Below are positions 26,561 through 33,917 of a stretch of DNA of 64,000 bases, piece after piece; the first letter of the stretch is position 1; every line of letters begins with the position of its first letter. Source of the stretch: Antarcticimicrobium luteum (GTDB lineage Bacteria > Pseudomonadota > Alphaproteobacteria > Rhodobacterales > Rhodobacteraceae). The stretch is taken from positions 1 through 64,000 of the forward strand of contig NZ_SMUV01000070.1 of the NCBI RefSeq assembly GCF_004358185.1. Reading direction: 5' to 3'. A program made the position numbers and the translations under genes. Below the pieces are notes generated by a model. The model was not told the DNA's origin, made no database searches, and saw nothing but the letters and a program-made list of their open reading frames with translations.

Positions 26561-26817
26561 GACGCCGCCAGCAGCGCGTCGAGCTTGCCACCGCTTTCCA
26601 GCGCATAAAGCTCGTCGCAGCCACCCACATGGGTCTCGCCGATAAAGATCTGCGGCACCGTGCGGCTCCCGTTCGCGCGCTGGATCATCTCCGGCTTGCG
26701 GCCGGGCTCGGCCCAGACATCAATCTCGGAGAAGGCAACGCCCTTCTGTTTCAGCAGCCGTTTGGCTGCGTGACAATAGCCGCAAAGCGGCGAGGTATAG
26801 ATCTCGACCGATTTCAT
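26557..26817 (-). CDS. grxC: Glutaredoxin 3
   Basis: This is a dithiol glutaredoxin that uses glutathione to reduce disulfides and ribonucleotide reductase. The 86-residue protein has CGYC (C12 and C15), TVPQIFIG (cis-proline loop, around 52-59) and GGCDEL (glutathione-binding, around 64-69). Length and motifs fit GrxC. It lies 35 bases after comF and overlaps the Nit hydrolase gene. Confidence 0.95.
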   Translation of the reverse strand: MKSVEIYTSPLCGYCHAAKRLLKQKGVAFSEIDVWAEPGRKPEMIQRANGSRTVPQIFIGETHVGGCDELYALESGGKLDALLAAS

Positions 26818-26852
26818 ATCTGATCCCCTGGATATAACGCCTTGTGCTGGAT

Positions 26853-27581
26853 TTAGTCATCCTTTGCAACGCGCGCCAGTACCACGACGTCAACCGAGGC
26901 CGCGCCACCCGCATGGCAGGCCGCCGCGCAGGCCGCCAGAGTTGCCCCCGAGGTCATCACATCATCGACCAGCAGCACCGGCCGCCCCGCCATCCGGCGG
27001 CGGCGGCGCGGATGGGCGGAAACCGCCCCGGCCAGGATCGTCAGGCGGTCCCCGGCGCTGGCATGGTCCAGCATCGGTGTGCGGCGATGTCGGATCAGCA
27101 GATCGGGGCACAGCGCCGCCCCGGTCTGCGCCGCCAGCGCCCGCGCCAGCAGCGCCGCCTGATTGTAGCGCCGCCGCAGCAGCCGGGTCCAATGCAGCGG
27201 AACCGGGGCGATCAAGGTCTCACGCTCCAGCATCGGGCGCGCGGCGCGGGCCAGCCAGACACCGGCGGGCCGTGCGATATCGGGCCTGTCGCCATGTTTC
27301 AGCGCCAGCACCAGTTGCCGCGCCCGGTCGGCATAAAGCAGCGCGGCGCGCCCCTGCCGCCAGGGCCGCGGCGTCTGCATGCAGTCGTCGCATTCGACCC
27401 GATGCCCGTCCCGCGCGCCCTCAAGCGGAATGCCGCAGCTGTCGCAGACCGTGCCGCCGATAAAGGGGGTATCGCGCCAGCAGGCGCCGCAAAGGCCGAA
27501 ATCGCTCTCCACCTGGGCGCCGCACCCCAGGCAACGGGGCGGGTAGATCAGCGCAACGGCGGTTTGAAACCCGGCGCGCAT
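26853..27581 (-). CDS. ComF family phosphoribosyltransferase-like protein
   Basis: The 242-residue protein (start 27581) has an N-terminal zinc-binding cysteine cluster (CLGCG, CGACW, CDSCG, ECDDC, within about the first 70 residues) and a C-terminal phosphoribosyltransferase fold with the PRPP loop VLLVDDVMTSGATL (about 204-217). ComF proteins take part in DNA uptake or handling in competent bacteria; the substrate of the transferase domain is unknown. An ATG at 27605 would add eight residues and overlap the start of the divergent gene; the shorter form seems likelier but neither has a strong ribosome site. It heads the comF-grxC-nit-marR operon. Confidence 0.82.
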   Translation of the reverse strand: MRAGFQTAVALIYPPRCLGCGAQVESDFGLCGACWRDTPFIGGTVCDSCGIPLEGARDGHRVECDDCMQTPRPWRQGRAALLYADRARQLVLALKHGDRPDIARPAGVWLARAARPMLERETLIAPVPLHWTRLLRRRYNQAALLARALAAQTGAALCPDLLIRHRRTPMLDHASAGDRLTILAGAVSAHPRRRRRMAGRPVLLVDDVMTSGATLAACAAACHAGGAASVDVVVLARVAKDD

Positions 27582-27598
27582 CGGCTTAATGAGTGTCC

Positions 27599-28417
27599 AT
27601 GACATCTGCGCCCCCCCTGTTCGACAGGCACGCCCTGTCCGTCCGCCGCGCCCGGATGCGCGACGACAGCCTGTTCCTGCACCGCGCCGCGCTGGACGAG
27701 GCTCAGGATCGCCTGTCCATGGTTAAAAGAACCTTTACGGCGCCCGCCATCGTCACCCCGGCGCCCGATCTGTGGCGCGCGGCCCTCCCCGAGGCGAAGA
27801 TCGTCGCGGACGAGGACACGCTGGCGCTGGAGCCCGGTGCGCATGATCTGGTGATCCATGCCATGTGCCTGCACAGCGCCAACGATCCGGTGGGCCAGCT
27901 GATCCAGTGCCGCCGGGCGCTGAAAGAGGACGGCTTCCTGCTCGCCTTCCTGCTGGGCGGCGAAACCCTGAACGAGCTGCGCGCGGTGCTGGGCCAGGCA
28001 GAAACCGAAGTGACCGGCGGCCTGTCGCCCCGGGTCGCGCCGATGGCCGAGATCCGCGATCTGGGCGCGCTGCTGCAACGCGCGGGCCTGGCGCTGCCGG
28101 TGGCCGACAGCCTGACACTGACGGCGGAATATCGCGATCTGACCCACCTGATGCACGATCTGCGCGCCATGGGAGAGGCCAACATTCTCGCCAACCGGCT
28201 CCGCCGCCCCACCCGCCGCGGCGTCTTTGCCCGCGCCGACGCGCTTTATGCCGAACATTTCGCCACGCCAGAGGGGCGGCTGCGCGCCAGTTTCGAACTG
28301 GTCGGGCTGACCGGCTGGGCACCGTCCGACAGCCAGCCCAAACCGCTGCGCCCCGGATCGGCGCAGGCGCGGCTGGCCGATGCGCTGAATACGACGGAAA
28401 ACCCGCTGTCTGATTGA
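27599..28417 (+). CDS. NDUFAF5-like methyltransferase homologue with degenerate SAM loop
   Basis: The N-terminus (PLFDRHALSVRRAR) and overall plan resemble the alphaproteobacterial relatives of mitochondrial NDUFAF5, which modifies an arginine of the NDUFS7 subunit of complex I. The 272-residue protein has the fold's later motifs: a DLVIHAMCLHSANDP strand (about 85-99) and LKEDGFLLAFLLGGETL (about 110-126). The glycine-rich SAM loop expected at about residues 45-55 reads APAIVTPAPD, with no GxGxG, and the domain is shortened there. The protein may bind SAM differently or be a non-methylating homologue. It is head-to-head with comF; hemH follows. Confidence 0.72.
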   Translation: MTSAPPLFDRHALSVRRARMRDDSLFLHRAALDEAQDRLSMVKRTFTAPAIVTPAPDLWRAALPEAKIVADEDTLALEPGAHDLVIHAMCLHSANDPVGQLIQCRRALKEDGFLLAFLLGGETLNELRAVLGQAETEVTGGLSPRVAPMAEIRDLGALLQRAGLALPVADSLTLTAEYRDLTHLMHDLRAMGEANILANRLRRPTRRGVFARADALYAEHFATPEGRLRASFELVGLTGWAPSDSQPKPLRPGSAQARLADALNTTENPLSD

Positions 28418-28472
28418 CGGGTCGCCAAATCCCTTTATCTGAGCCGTTGACCCCAGAAAACAGGATCGCCCC

Positions 28473-29522
28473 ATGACCGACGCCGCCCGCCCCGCGCACG
28501 CCCCCACTGATCATCCGAAGATTCCGGCGCCGAAGACCGGCGTGCTTCTGGCCAACCTCGGCACGCCGGACCATTACTCCTACTGGCCGATGCGCCGGTA
28601 TCTGAACGAATTTCTCTCGGACCAGCGCGTGATCGACTATCCGGCGTGGAAATGGCAGCCGCTGCTGCAATTGATCATCCTGTCGAAACGGCCGTTTTCC
28701 AGCGGCGCGGCCTATAAGTCGATCTGGAACGACGAGCGGAACGAAAGCCCCCTGATGACGATCACCAGAGCGCAGACGGAAAAAGTCGCCGCCGCGCTCA
28801 CCGACCGCCACGGTGACCGGGTCATGGTCGATTTCTGCATGCGCTACGGCAACCCCTCGACCAAGAGCAAGGTGCGCGAGATGGTCGCCGCCGGTTGCCA
28901 GCGCATCCTGTTCTTTCCGCTATACCCGCAGTATGCCGGGGCGACATCGGCCACCGCCAACGACCAGTTCTTTCGCGCTCTGATGGACGAGGCCTGGCAG
29001 CCCGCATCGCGCACGGTGCCCGCCTATTTCGACCACCCCGCCTATATCGAGGCGCTGGCGCAATCGGTCGAACGCGCCTATGCGGCGGCGGACAGAAAAC
29101 CCGATATTCTGGTCTGTTCCTATCACGGGATGCCGGAACGCTACCTGATGCAGGGCGATCCCTATCACTGTCAGTGCCAGAAGACGACGCGCCTGCTGAA
29201 GGAGCGGCTGGGCTGGACCGACAGCGATCTTGTCACCACCTTCCAGTCGAAATTCGGCCCCGAGGAATGGCTGAAGCCCTATACCGTCGATCACGTGGCC
29301 GAGCTGGCGCGGCAGGGCAAGACCAAAATCGCGGTGATCGCCCCGGCCTTTTCCGCCGATTGCATCGAAACGCTGGAAGAGATCAACGAAGAGATCAAGG
29401 ACAGCTTCGAGGAGGCGGGCGGCGAGGATTTCACCTATATTCCCTGCCTCAATGACGATGACGCGCATGTCGACGCGCTGTGCGCGGTCATCGGTGAGAA
29501 TCTGGCCGGCTGGATCACCTGA
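28473..29522 (+). CDS. hemH: Ferrochelatase
   Basis: HemH inserts ferrous iron into protoporphyrin IX, the last step of heme synthesis. The 349-residue protein has the N-terminal GVLLANLGTPD (about 23-33), the catalytic histidine H218 in CSYHGMPERY, and an acidic helix (ETLEEINEEIKD) near 290-301 that includes the metal-site glutamate. The CQCQ after the histidine is found in some alphaproteobacterial members. It follows the methyltransferase homologue by 55 bases and ends at a strong bidirectional terminator. Confidence 0.96.
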   Translation: MTDAARPAHAPTDHPKIPAPKTGVLLANLGTPDHYSYWPMRRYLNEFLSDQRVIDYPAWKWQPLLQLIILSKRPFSSGAAYKSIWNDERNESPLMTITRAQTEKVAAALTDRHGDRVMVDFCMRYGNPSTKSKVREMVAAGCQRILFFPLYPQYAGATSATANDQFFRALMDEAWQPASRTVPAYFDHPAYIEALAQSVERAYAAADRKPDILVCSYHGMPERYLMQGDPYHCQCQKTTRLLKERLGWTDSDLVTTFQSKFGPEEWLKPYTVDHVAELARQGKTKIAVIAPAFSADCIETLEEINEEIKDSFEEAGGEDFTYIPCLNDDDAHVDALCAVIGENLAGWIT

Positions 29523-29562
29523 CCCCGGCGCCGGTGGACGCGACCCCGATCAGACAGTGGCG

Positions 29563-29597
29563 CAAAAAAAAGGCGGTGGGAAAACCCACCGCCTTTT
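29563..29597. terminator. Bidirectional intrinsic terminator after hemH
   Basis: GGCGGTGGG (29572-29580) and CCCACCGCC (29585-29593) with an AAAA loop, flanked by an A-run (29564-29571) and TTTT (29594-29597). It serves hemH from the left and the 60-residue gene from the right, which end 41 and 21 bases away. Confidence 0.88.
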
Positions 29598-29617
29598 CCG
29601 TAATCGGTTTGAAGCGA

Positions 29618-29800
29618 TTAGCTGCCGGCGACTGCGGCACCAACCAGAACCAGCAGCAGCAGGGGCAGCAGGATGCCGCTCGAGGAGCTGTTGGCTTCTT
29701 CAACGATAACCGGTGCTTCAACAACCGGCTCGGCCAGCGAGCCAGCGGTTGCGGTCGAAGCGGCACCAGCCAGGACAGCGGCGAGAACGAGTTTCTTCAT
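29618..29800 (-). CDS. Small exported or membrane protein, 60 residues
   Basis: The start at 29800 (MKKLVLAAV) is chosen because GGAGGTTAAT stands directly before it; an in-frame ATG at 29821 has no such site. The 60-residue protein has a signal peptide (1-20, ending ATAG), a short acidic segment EPVVEAPVIVEE, a serine patch and a C-terminal hydrophobic stretch (about 43-60) that would insert in the membrane. There are no cysteines. It has its own promoter and terminator, so it is an independent gene. I recall similar small proteins in Roseobacter relatives but know no function. Confidence 0.72.
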   Translation of the reverse strand: MKKLVLAAVLAGAASTATAGSLAEPVVEAPVIVEEANSSSSGILLPLLLLVLVGAAVAGS

Positions 29801-29869
29801 ATTAACCTCCAGATTTCGCACAAACCCATAATCCGAGTCTGCGCACCCAAGACTTACCTCGTGGACTTT

Positions 29870-29898
29870 TTTTAAGCAGCTTAAGGGTACGATTGCAA
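29870..29898 (-). promoter_or_regulatory. Candidate promoter of 60-residue gene
   Basis: Leftward TTGCAA (29898-29893), a 17-base spacer and TTAAAA (29875-29870). A transcript would start near 29863, 62 bases before the ATG. The rest of the gap up to 29940 shows nothing else. Confidence 0.4.
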
Positions 29899-29940
29899 AC
29901 GCTTGTTTCCGCTTCTCGCACTTGCAGCACCATTATGTCG

Positions 29941-30546
29941 TCAAATTAGCAACACTTGCGTACCCACTTTGGTCAGCGAGAACAGCTGGGCGATATGTTC
30001 ATTATAAAGCCCGATGCAGCCGTTCGACGACCTGCGGCCGATTTTGCGCGTGTCGTGGGTCCCATGGATGCGATAATATTTCCAGCTCAGGTACAATGCA
30101 TGGGTTCCCAGCGGATTGTCCGGACCCGGCGGGATATAGTCCGGCCATTCCGGATTCCGTTTCTTCATCGACGGGGTCGGCGACCAGCTCGGCCCGACAA
30201 CCTTGCGGATCACGCTGGTGCGTCCGCGCCGCGTCAGCTCGTCGGTCAGCGGCACGCTGGACGGGTACAGCTTGTAGGTCGAATGATCCTCGGACCAGAA
30301 ATGCAGCGCCCGCGACCTTGTATCGACCAGAATCGCGCCGTTCCGCAGGTTGCTGAAATACGGCTGCCAGCTCAGTGAGCGGAAGCTCGAAATATTGTGG
30401 CGTACCGGCGGTTCCGCCGCCGGCGGCGGGCGCAGCGGATCGGCGTCTTGTTCGGTCTCGGTCGCCAGCGCCGGCGCTCCGATCAGCGCGGCGCTCCCGG
30501 CCAGGAACCCGCGACGCGTTGGCGTCAGGAATGAAGATTTCGACAT
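29941..30546 (-). CDS. L,D-transpeptidase (YkuD domain), Tat-exported, atypical motif
   Basis: This is a periplasmic enzyme of the ErfK/YbiS family, which cross-links peptidoglycan or attaches proteins to it. The 201-residue protein starts at 30546 (MSKSSFLTPTRRGFLAG); its twin-arginine signal is RRGFLAG at 11-17. The catalytic signature has H161 and C177, reading HGTHDT and SNGCIGLYN; the family usually has GCIR, so the arginine after the cysteine is replaced by glycine. That may alter activity or specificity. The CAP lipoprotein gene is divergent upstream. Confidence 0.85.
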   Translation of the reverse strand: MSKSSFLTPTRRGFLAGSAALIGAPALATETEQDADPLRPPPAAEPPVRHNISSFRSLSWQPYFSNLRNGAILVDTRSRALHFWSEDHSTYKLYPSSVPLTDELTRRGRTSVIRKVVGPSWSPTPSMKKRNPEWPDYIPPGPDNPLGTHALYLSWKYYRIHGTHDTRKIGRRSSNGCIGLYNEHIAQLFSLTKVGTQVLLI

Positions 30547-30718
30547 GACACAACCTACCCTTGCTCTTCTTCCTCGATCGATCCTCATAATATGGCGTGA
30601 ATGCCTCAGTCGCAAATCAAACCGTCCGGAACCGCCGATTGAGGGCCCCTGCCCGTTTGCGCCCGCGGCCGATGCGCGCTAAGTGCGGGGGAACGGACAG
30701 ATTTCAGGGTGGGTCATC

Positions 30719-31234
30719 GTGCGCTTTCTCTCGCTATTGCTTGCCAGTCTTCTGGTTCTCGCAGCCTGTGACACGGGATACGAAACACAGGGCACCGGAA
30801 CCAGCACCAGCGGCCTTTCGACAAAAGTGTATCGCATCCGTGGCGGCGACACCTCGAAGGTTCAGTACCGCATACTGGATTCGGTCAATGCATTGCGACA
30901 GGCCGCCGGCGTCCCCCCGGTAACGCTGAATGCGCGCCTCACCGCCGCGGCGGCAACCCATTCCCGCGACATGTCGGTGCAGAACCGGCCCTGGCACTTC
31001 GGCTCCGACGGATCCTCGCCGCTCGACCGAGTACAGCGGGCCGGGTACGAGGGCACCATGCTGGGCGAGAATATCTCGGAAACCTACGAGACCGAGCTTG
31101 AAACCCTCGCCGCCTGGATGGAGGAATCCGGCACCCGCTCGGTGATCCTCGACAAGGGCGCAAAGGACATGGGCTTCGCCTGGTATCAGGAACCCAACGG
31201 CAAGCTGTGGTGGACCATGGTGATGGGCGGCTGA
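30719..31234 (+). CDS. CAP/SCP-domain lipoprotein
   Basis: This is a secreted protein of the cysteine-rich secretory / SCP superfamily. The 171-residue protein has a lipobox (VLAAC, lipidated at C17). Its SCP core has VNALRQAAGVPPVTLNARLT, the metal-binding HSRDMS and HFGSDG, and GENIS with an ALAAWMES-like helix, all in the usual CAP order. I place the start at the GTG at 30719 (MRFLSLLL) with AGGGTGGG upstream, because the hydrophobic signal then begins at once. Function in bacteria is unclear; CAP proteins often bind lipids or cell-wall components. It lies between two transpeptidase-fold genes. Confidence 0.82.
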   Translation: MRFLSLLLASLLVLAACDTGYETQGTGTSTSGLSTKVYRIRGGDTSKVQYRILDSVNALRQAAGVPPVTLNARLTAAAATHSRDMSVQNRPWHFGSDGSSPLDRVQRAGYEGTMLGENISETYETELETLAAWMEESGTRSVILDKGAKDMGFAWYQEPNGKLWWTMVMGG

Positions 31235-31283
31235 ACCCGGGCCGGGCCCCGGCTCGATCCGTGCCCCCCCGTTCGGACCTCGC

Positions 31284-31781
31284 TCAGGCCCGCAGCGTGA
31301 TCGGGGTGCCGTTGCGCACCATGGCATAGATTGTCTCGATCTCGCGGTCCTTCACGGCGATGCAGCCGGCAGTCCAGTCCGGCCTCTTTGGCCGAAACGC
31401 CAAAGGCTGGCCATGAATGAAGATGTCTCCACCCGGGCTTTTGCCCATCGCCCTGGCCCGTGCCACATCCTGCGCATTCGGATAGGAAATGCCCAGTGAC
31501 AGGTGAAAATCGCTGTTGGGGTTGCGCCGGTTGATCAGATAGGTGCCCTCGGGCGTCCTGCCGTCGCCTTCGGCACTCTTGTGGCCCTGCGGGGCAAAAC
31601 CCAGATCCACCCTGTACCCTTCAAGGATTTCGCTGTGGTGCAGCAGGTAGAGGCTGCGCGCGCCCTTGTTCACCACGACCGAGGTGACCTCCGGTCCGCG
31701 ATAGCTCCGGAACTTGCCGCTCGAACAACCGGCCAGCGCCAGCGACGCCGCGGCCCCGAGTGTAAATGTGCGTCTTTTCAT
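31284..31781 (-). CDS. L,D-transpeptidase family lipoprotein
   Basis: This is a 165-residue YkuD-fold protein with a Tat-like (MKRRTFTLGAA) and lipobox (LALAGC, C19) signal. The active-site residues are H123 (FIHGQ) and C140 (WTAGCIAV). The WTAGCIAV form, without an arginine after the cysteine, is common in the smaller ErfK/SrfK family members. The protein is too short to hold an extra peptidoglycan-binding domain. It lies 50 bases from the CAP gene, convergent with it, and downstream of the sodium channel gene. Confidence 0.85.
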   Translation of the reverse strand: MKRRTFTLGAAASLALAGCSSGKFRSYRGPEVTSVVVNKGARSLYLLHHSEILEGYRVDLGFAPQGHKSAEGDGRTPEGTYLINRRNPNSDFHLSLGISYPNAQDVARARAMGKSPGGDIFIHGQPLAFRPKRPDWTAGCIAVKDREIETIYAMVRNGTPITLRA

Positions 31782-31803
31782 CTCGCGCTCTCTGCCTAAG
31801 CCT

Positions 31804-31828
31804 CCCGCCTGAAAATACTCCTGGCGGG
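31804..31828. repeat. Inverted repeat with GGAGTATTTTC core
   Basis: CCCGCC (31804-31809) and GGCGGG (31823-31828) bracket a 13-base AT-rich loop; leftward the loop reads AGGAGTATTTTCA. It lies between the channel gene and the transpeptidase gene. I recall GGAGTATTT elements in intergenic regions of Rhodobacterales, but cannot verify this. There is no T-run after the stem. Confidence 0.4.
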
Positions 31829-31841
31829 TCGTATTTAAAAG

Positions 31842-32615
31842 TCACTTTTTATCGTCCAGCCGCCTCTCGATGGCTTCCAGCCGGGTCAGAACCTCGTCGC
31901 GGTAGGCATCGGTCCGGTCGCCGGCTTCCTGCTGGTGGGCATCCTGCATCGAATTCACGATCAGGCCGACCAAAAGGTTCACCACCGCGAATGTCGTCAC
32001 CATGATAAAGGGCACAAAGAACGCCCAGGCGTGCGGATGCACCACCATCACCGGGCGCACGATGCCCATCGACCAGCTTTCCAGCGTCATGATCTGGAAC
32101 AGCGAATAGGCGCTGAGCCCCAGCGTTCCGAACCATTCGGGGAAATCGGCGCCGAACAGTTTGGTGGCGATCACCGAGCCGATGTAAAAGATGATCGCCA
32201 TCAGGAAGAACACGCTGCCCATGCCCGGCAACGCGGTGATGAACCCCTCGACCACCCGCCGCAGCCGCGGTGCGACCGAAATCACCCGCAGCACCCGCAG
32301 GATCCTGAGCGCCCGCAGCACCGACAACCCCTGCGCGCCGGGCACCAGCGAGATGCCGACGATGAAGAAATCGAACAGGTTCCAGCCAAAGGTGAAGAAC
32401 CGCCAGTTCTGCGCCACCATCTTCATCGCGATCTCGATGACGAAGATCGCCAGGCACAGCTTGTCGAGGCCCTCGATCATCGGCCCGGCGCGCAACATCA
32501 GGTTGTTCGAGGTTTCCATCCCCAGAAGCACCGCGTTGACCACGATCACCCCGGTGATGAACTGCCCGAACCGCGGGTGTTCGAGAAAGCGCTCGAGTCG
32601 GGTCCTGAAAAACAT
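31842..32615 (-). CDS. Voltage-gated sodium channel (NaChBac family)
   Basis: This is an inner-membrane homotetrameric ion channel of one six-helix domain. In 257 residues the voltage-sensor S4 shows arginines at every third position (R101, R104, R107, R110). The pore loop has the selectivity filter TLESWS (177-182), the sodium-selective form of bacterial Nav channels, between S5 (about 128-152) and S6 (about 195-220). The C-terminal ELTRLEAIERRL-like tail forms a coiled coil that assembles the tetramer. The sequence resembles the NavSp channel of Ruegeria pomeroyi from memory. It may link sodium entry to motility or pH control; the sequence does not show which. Confidence 0.92.
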   Translation of the reverse strand: MFFRTRLERFLEHPRFGQFITGVIVVNAVLLGMETSNNLMLRAGPMIEGLDKLCLAIFVIEIAMKMVAQNWRFFTFGWNLFDFFIVGISLVPGAQGLSVLRALRILRVLRVISVAPRLRRVVEGFITALPGMGSVFFLMAIIFYIGSVIATKLFGADFPEWFGTLGLSAYSLFQIMTLESWSMGIVRPVMVVHPHAWAFFVPFIMVTTFAVVNLLVGLIVNSMQDAHQQEAGDRTDAYRDEVLTRLEAIERRLDDKK

Positions 32616-32630
32616 CCGCCTGTCTCCTGC

Positions 32631-33878
32631 CTAGTCGCCCTTCGTATCCGACAGCGTGAACGCCGCCGCAAGCTCCACATGCGCCGACCAGCGAAACTGG
32701 TCCACCACCTGCACCCAATTCAGGCGATAGCCGGCCGCGATCAGCCGCGCCGCGTCGCGCGCGAAGGTCACCGGGTTGCAGGAAACATAGGCGATCACCG
32801 GCAGCCGCGCCAAGGCAAGCTGCTCGACCTGCGCCTCGGCGCCGGCGCGCGGCGGATCCAGAACGGCGGCATCGAACGGCGCGGTGAACGGCACCAGCTC
32901 ATCGGGCAACAGCGGCCGGCGGAACAGATCCCGCGTCTCGGTGGTCACCGCCTTGAGCCCCTGCGCCTTGCGCCAGCCGGCATCCAGCGCCGCGGTCATC
33001 GCCCGGTCGCCCTCGACCGCGCGCACCTCGGCCCGCTCGGCCAGCGGCAGGGAAAAGGTGCCGCAGCCGGCGAATAGATCGACGACTCGCCGCGCGCCGC
33101 CCACAATCTCGCGCACCGCGGACAAGAGCGCCGCCTCCCCCTCGCGCGTGGCTTGCAGAAAGGCGCCGGGTGGCGGCACCACGGCGGCGGCGCCAAACCG
33201 CTGCACCGGCCCCGCCCGCAGGGCGATCACCTCGCCGTCCCAGGCCAGCCGGGCCAGCCCCTCCCGCTCGGTCAGTTGCGCCAGCGCCAGTTGCAGCGGC
33301 CCGTCCAGCGGTTTGCCCCCGCTCACCGAAATATCGAGTCCGGCCTCCGACAGGGTGACGGTGACGGCCAGCACCCCCTTGCGGCTGCCGCCGGTCACGG
33401 TCAGCGCCTCGGCCACCGGCAGGGCCGCCAGAAGCTCCGGCGCCAGCAACCAACAGTCGGGAATTTCGACAATGGTATCCGAGGCACGGCCGTGAAACCC
33501 CACCAGCGCGCCCTTCTTGGTGCGCCGCGCGGCAAAACTGGCCCGTCGCCGCGATCGCGCGGGCGAGGTCAGGATCGGGCGGAAATCGGCCTCGATCCCC
33601 TGGACCGAGAGCGCCCTGCGCATCACATCGACCTTCCAGGCCGCAACGAAACCGTCGCTGGCATGTTGCAGCGCGCACCCGCCGCAACCCTGATAGTGCC
33701 GGCAGGGCGGCTTCACTCGGTTTTCCGATGGGGTCTCGATCCGGATTTCGGTCAGCCGGTCGCCGTCCCGAACGCCGCTGACAACCTCGCCCGGCAGCGT
33801 GCGCGGGGCAAAGACCGGGCCGGTCGCCACACCGTCGCCCTGATGCCCCAGCCTGTTTATGATGAACTGTTCTGCCAT
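32631..33878 (-). CDS. TrmA/RumA family uracil-C5 RNA methyltransferase
   Basis: This enzyme makes 5-methyluridine in rRNA or tRNA. The 415-residue protein opens with a short TRAM-like domain (1-55). A 4Fe-4S cluster site follows: C59, C65 and C68 in PPCRHYQGCGGC, with a further cysteine near 148. The SAM loop DLFAGCGTFSLPLAE and the DPPRAGA motif lead to the catalytic VSCNPVTFARD near the C-terminus. The Fe-S cysteines favour the RumA/RlmD branch over TrmA. The start at 33878 (MAEQFIINRLG) matches the family; the codons upstream are weak. Confidence 0.92.
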   Translation of the reverse strand: MAEQFIINRLGHQGDGVATGPVFAPRTLPGEVVSGVRDGDRLTEIRIETPSENRVKPPCRHYQGCGGCALQHASDGFVAAWKVDVMRRALSVQGIEADFRPILTSPARSRRRASFAARRTKKGALVGFHGRASDTIVEIPDCWLLAPELLAALPVAEALTVTGGSRKGVLAVTVTLSEAGLDISVSGGKPLDGPLQLALAQLTEREGLARLAWDGEVIALRAGPVQRFGAAAVVPPPGAFLQATREGEAALLSAVREIVGGARRVVDLFAGCGTFSLPLAERAEVRAVEGDRAMTAALDAGWRKAQGLKAVTTETRDLFRRPLLPDELVPFTAPFDAAVLDPPRAGAEAQVEQLALARLPVIAYVSCNPVTFARDAARLIAAGYRLNWVQVVDQFRWSAHVELAAAFTLSDTKGD

Positions 33879-33917
33879 CGTTGCGTGATAGCGGGCCGGA
33901 CCGCCCGGCAAAAGACC

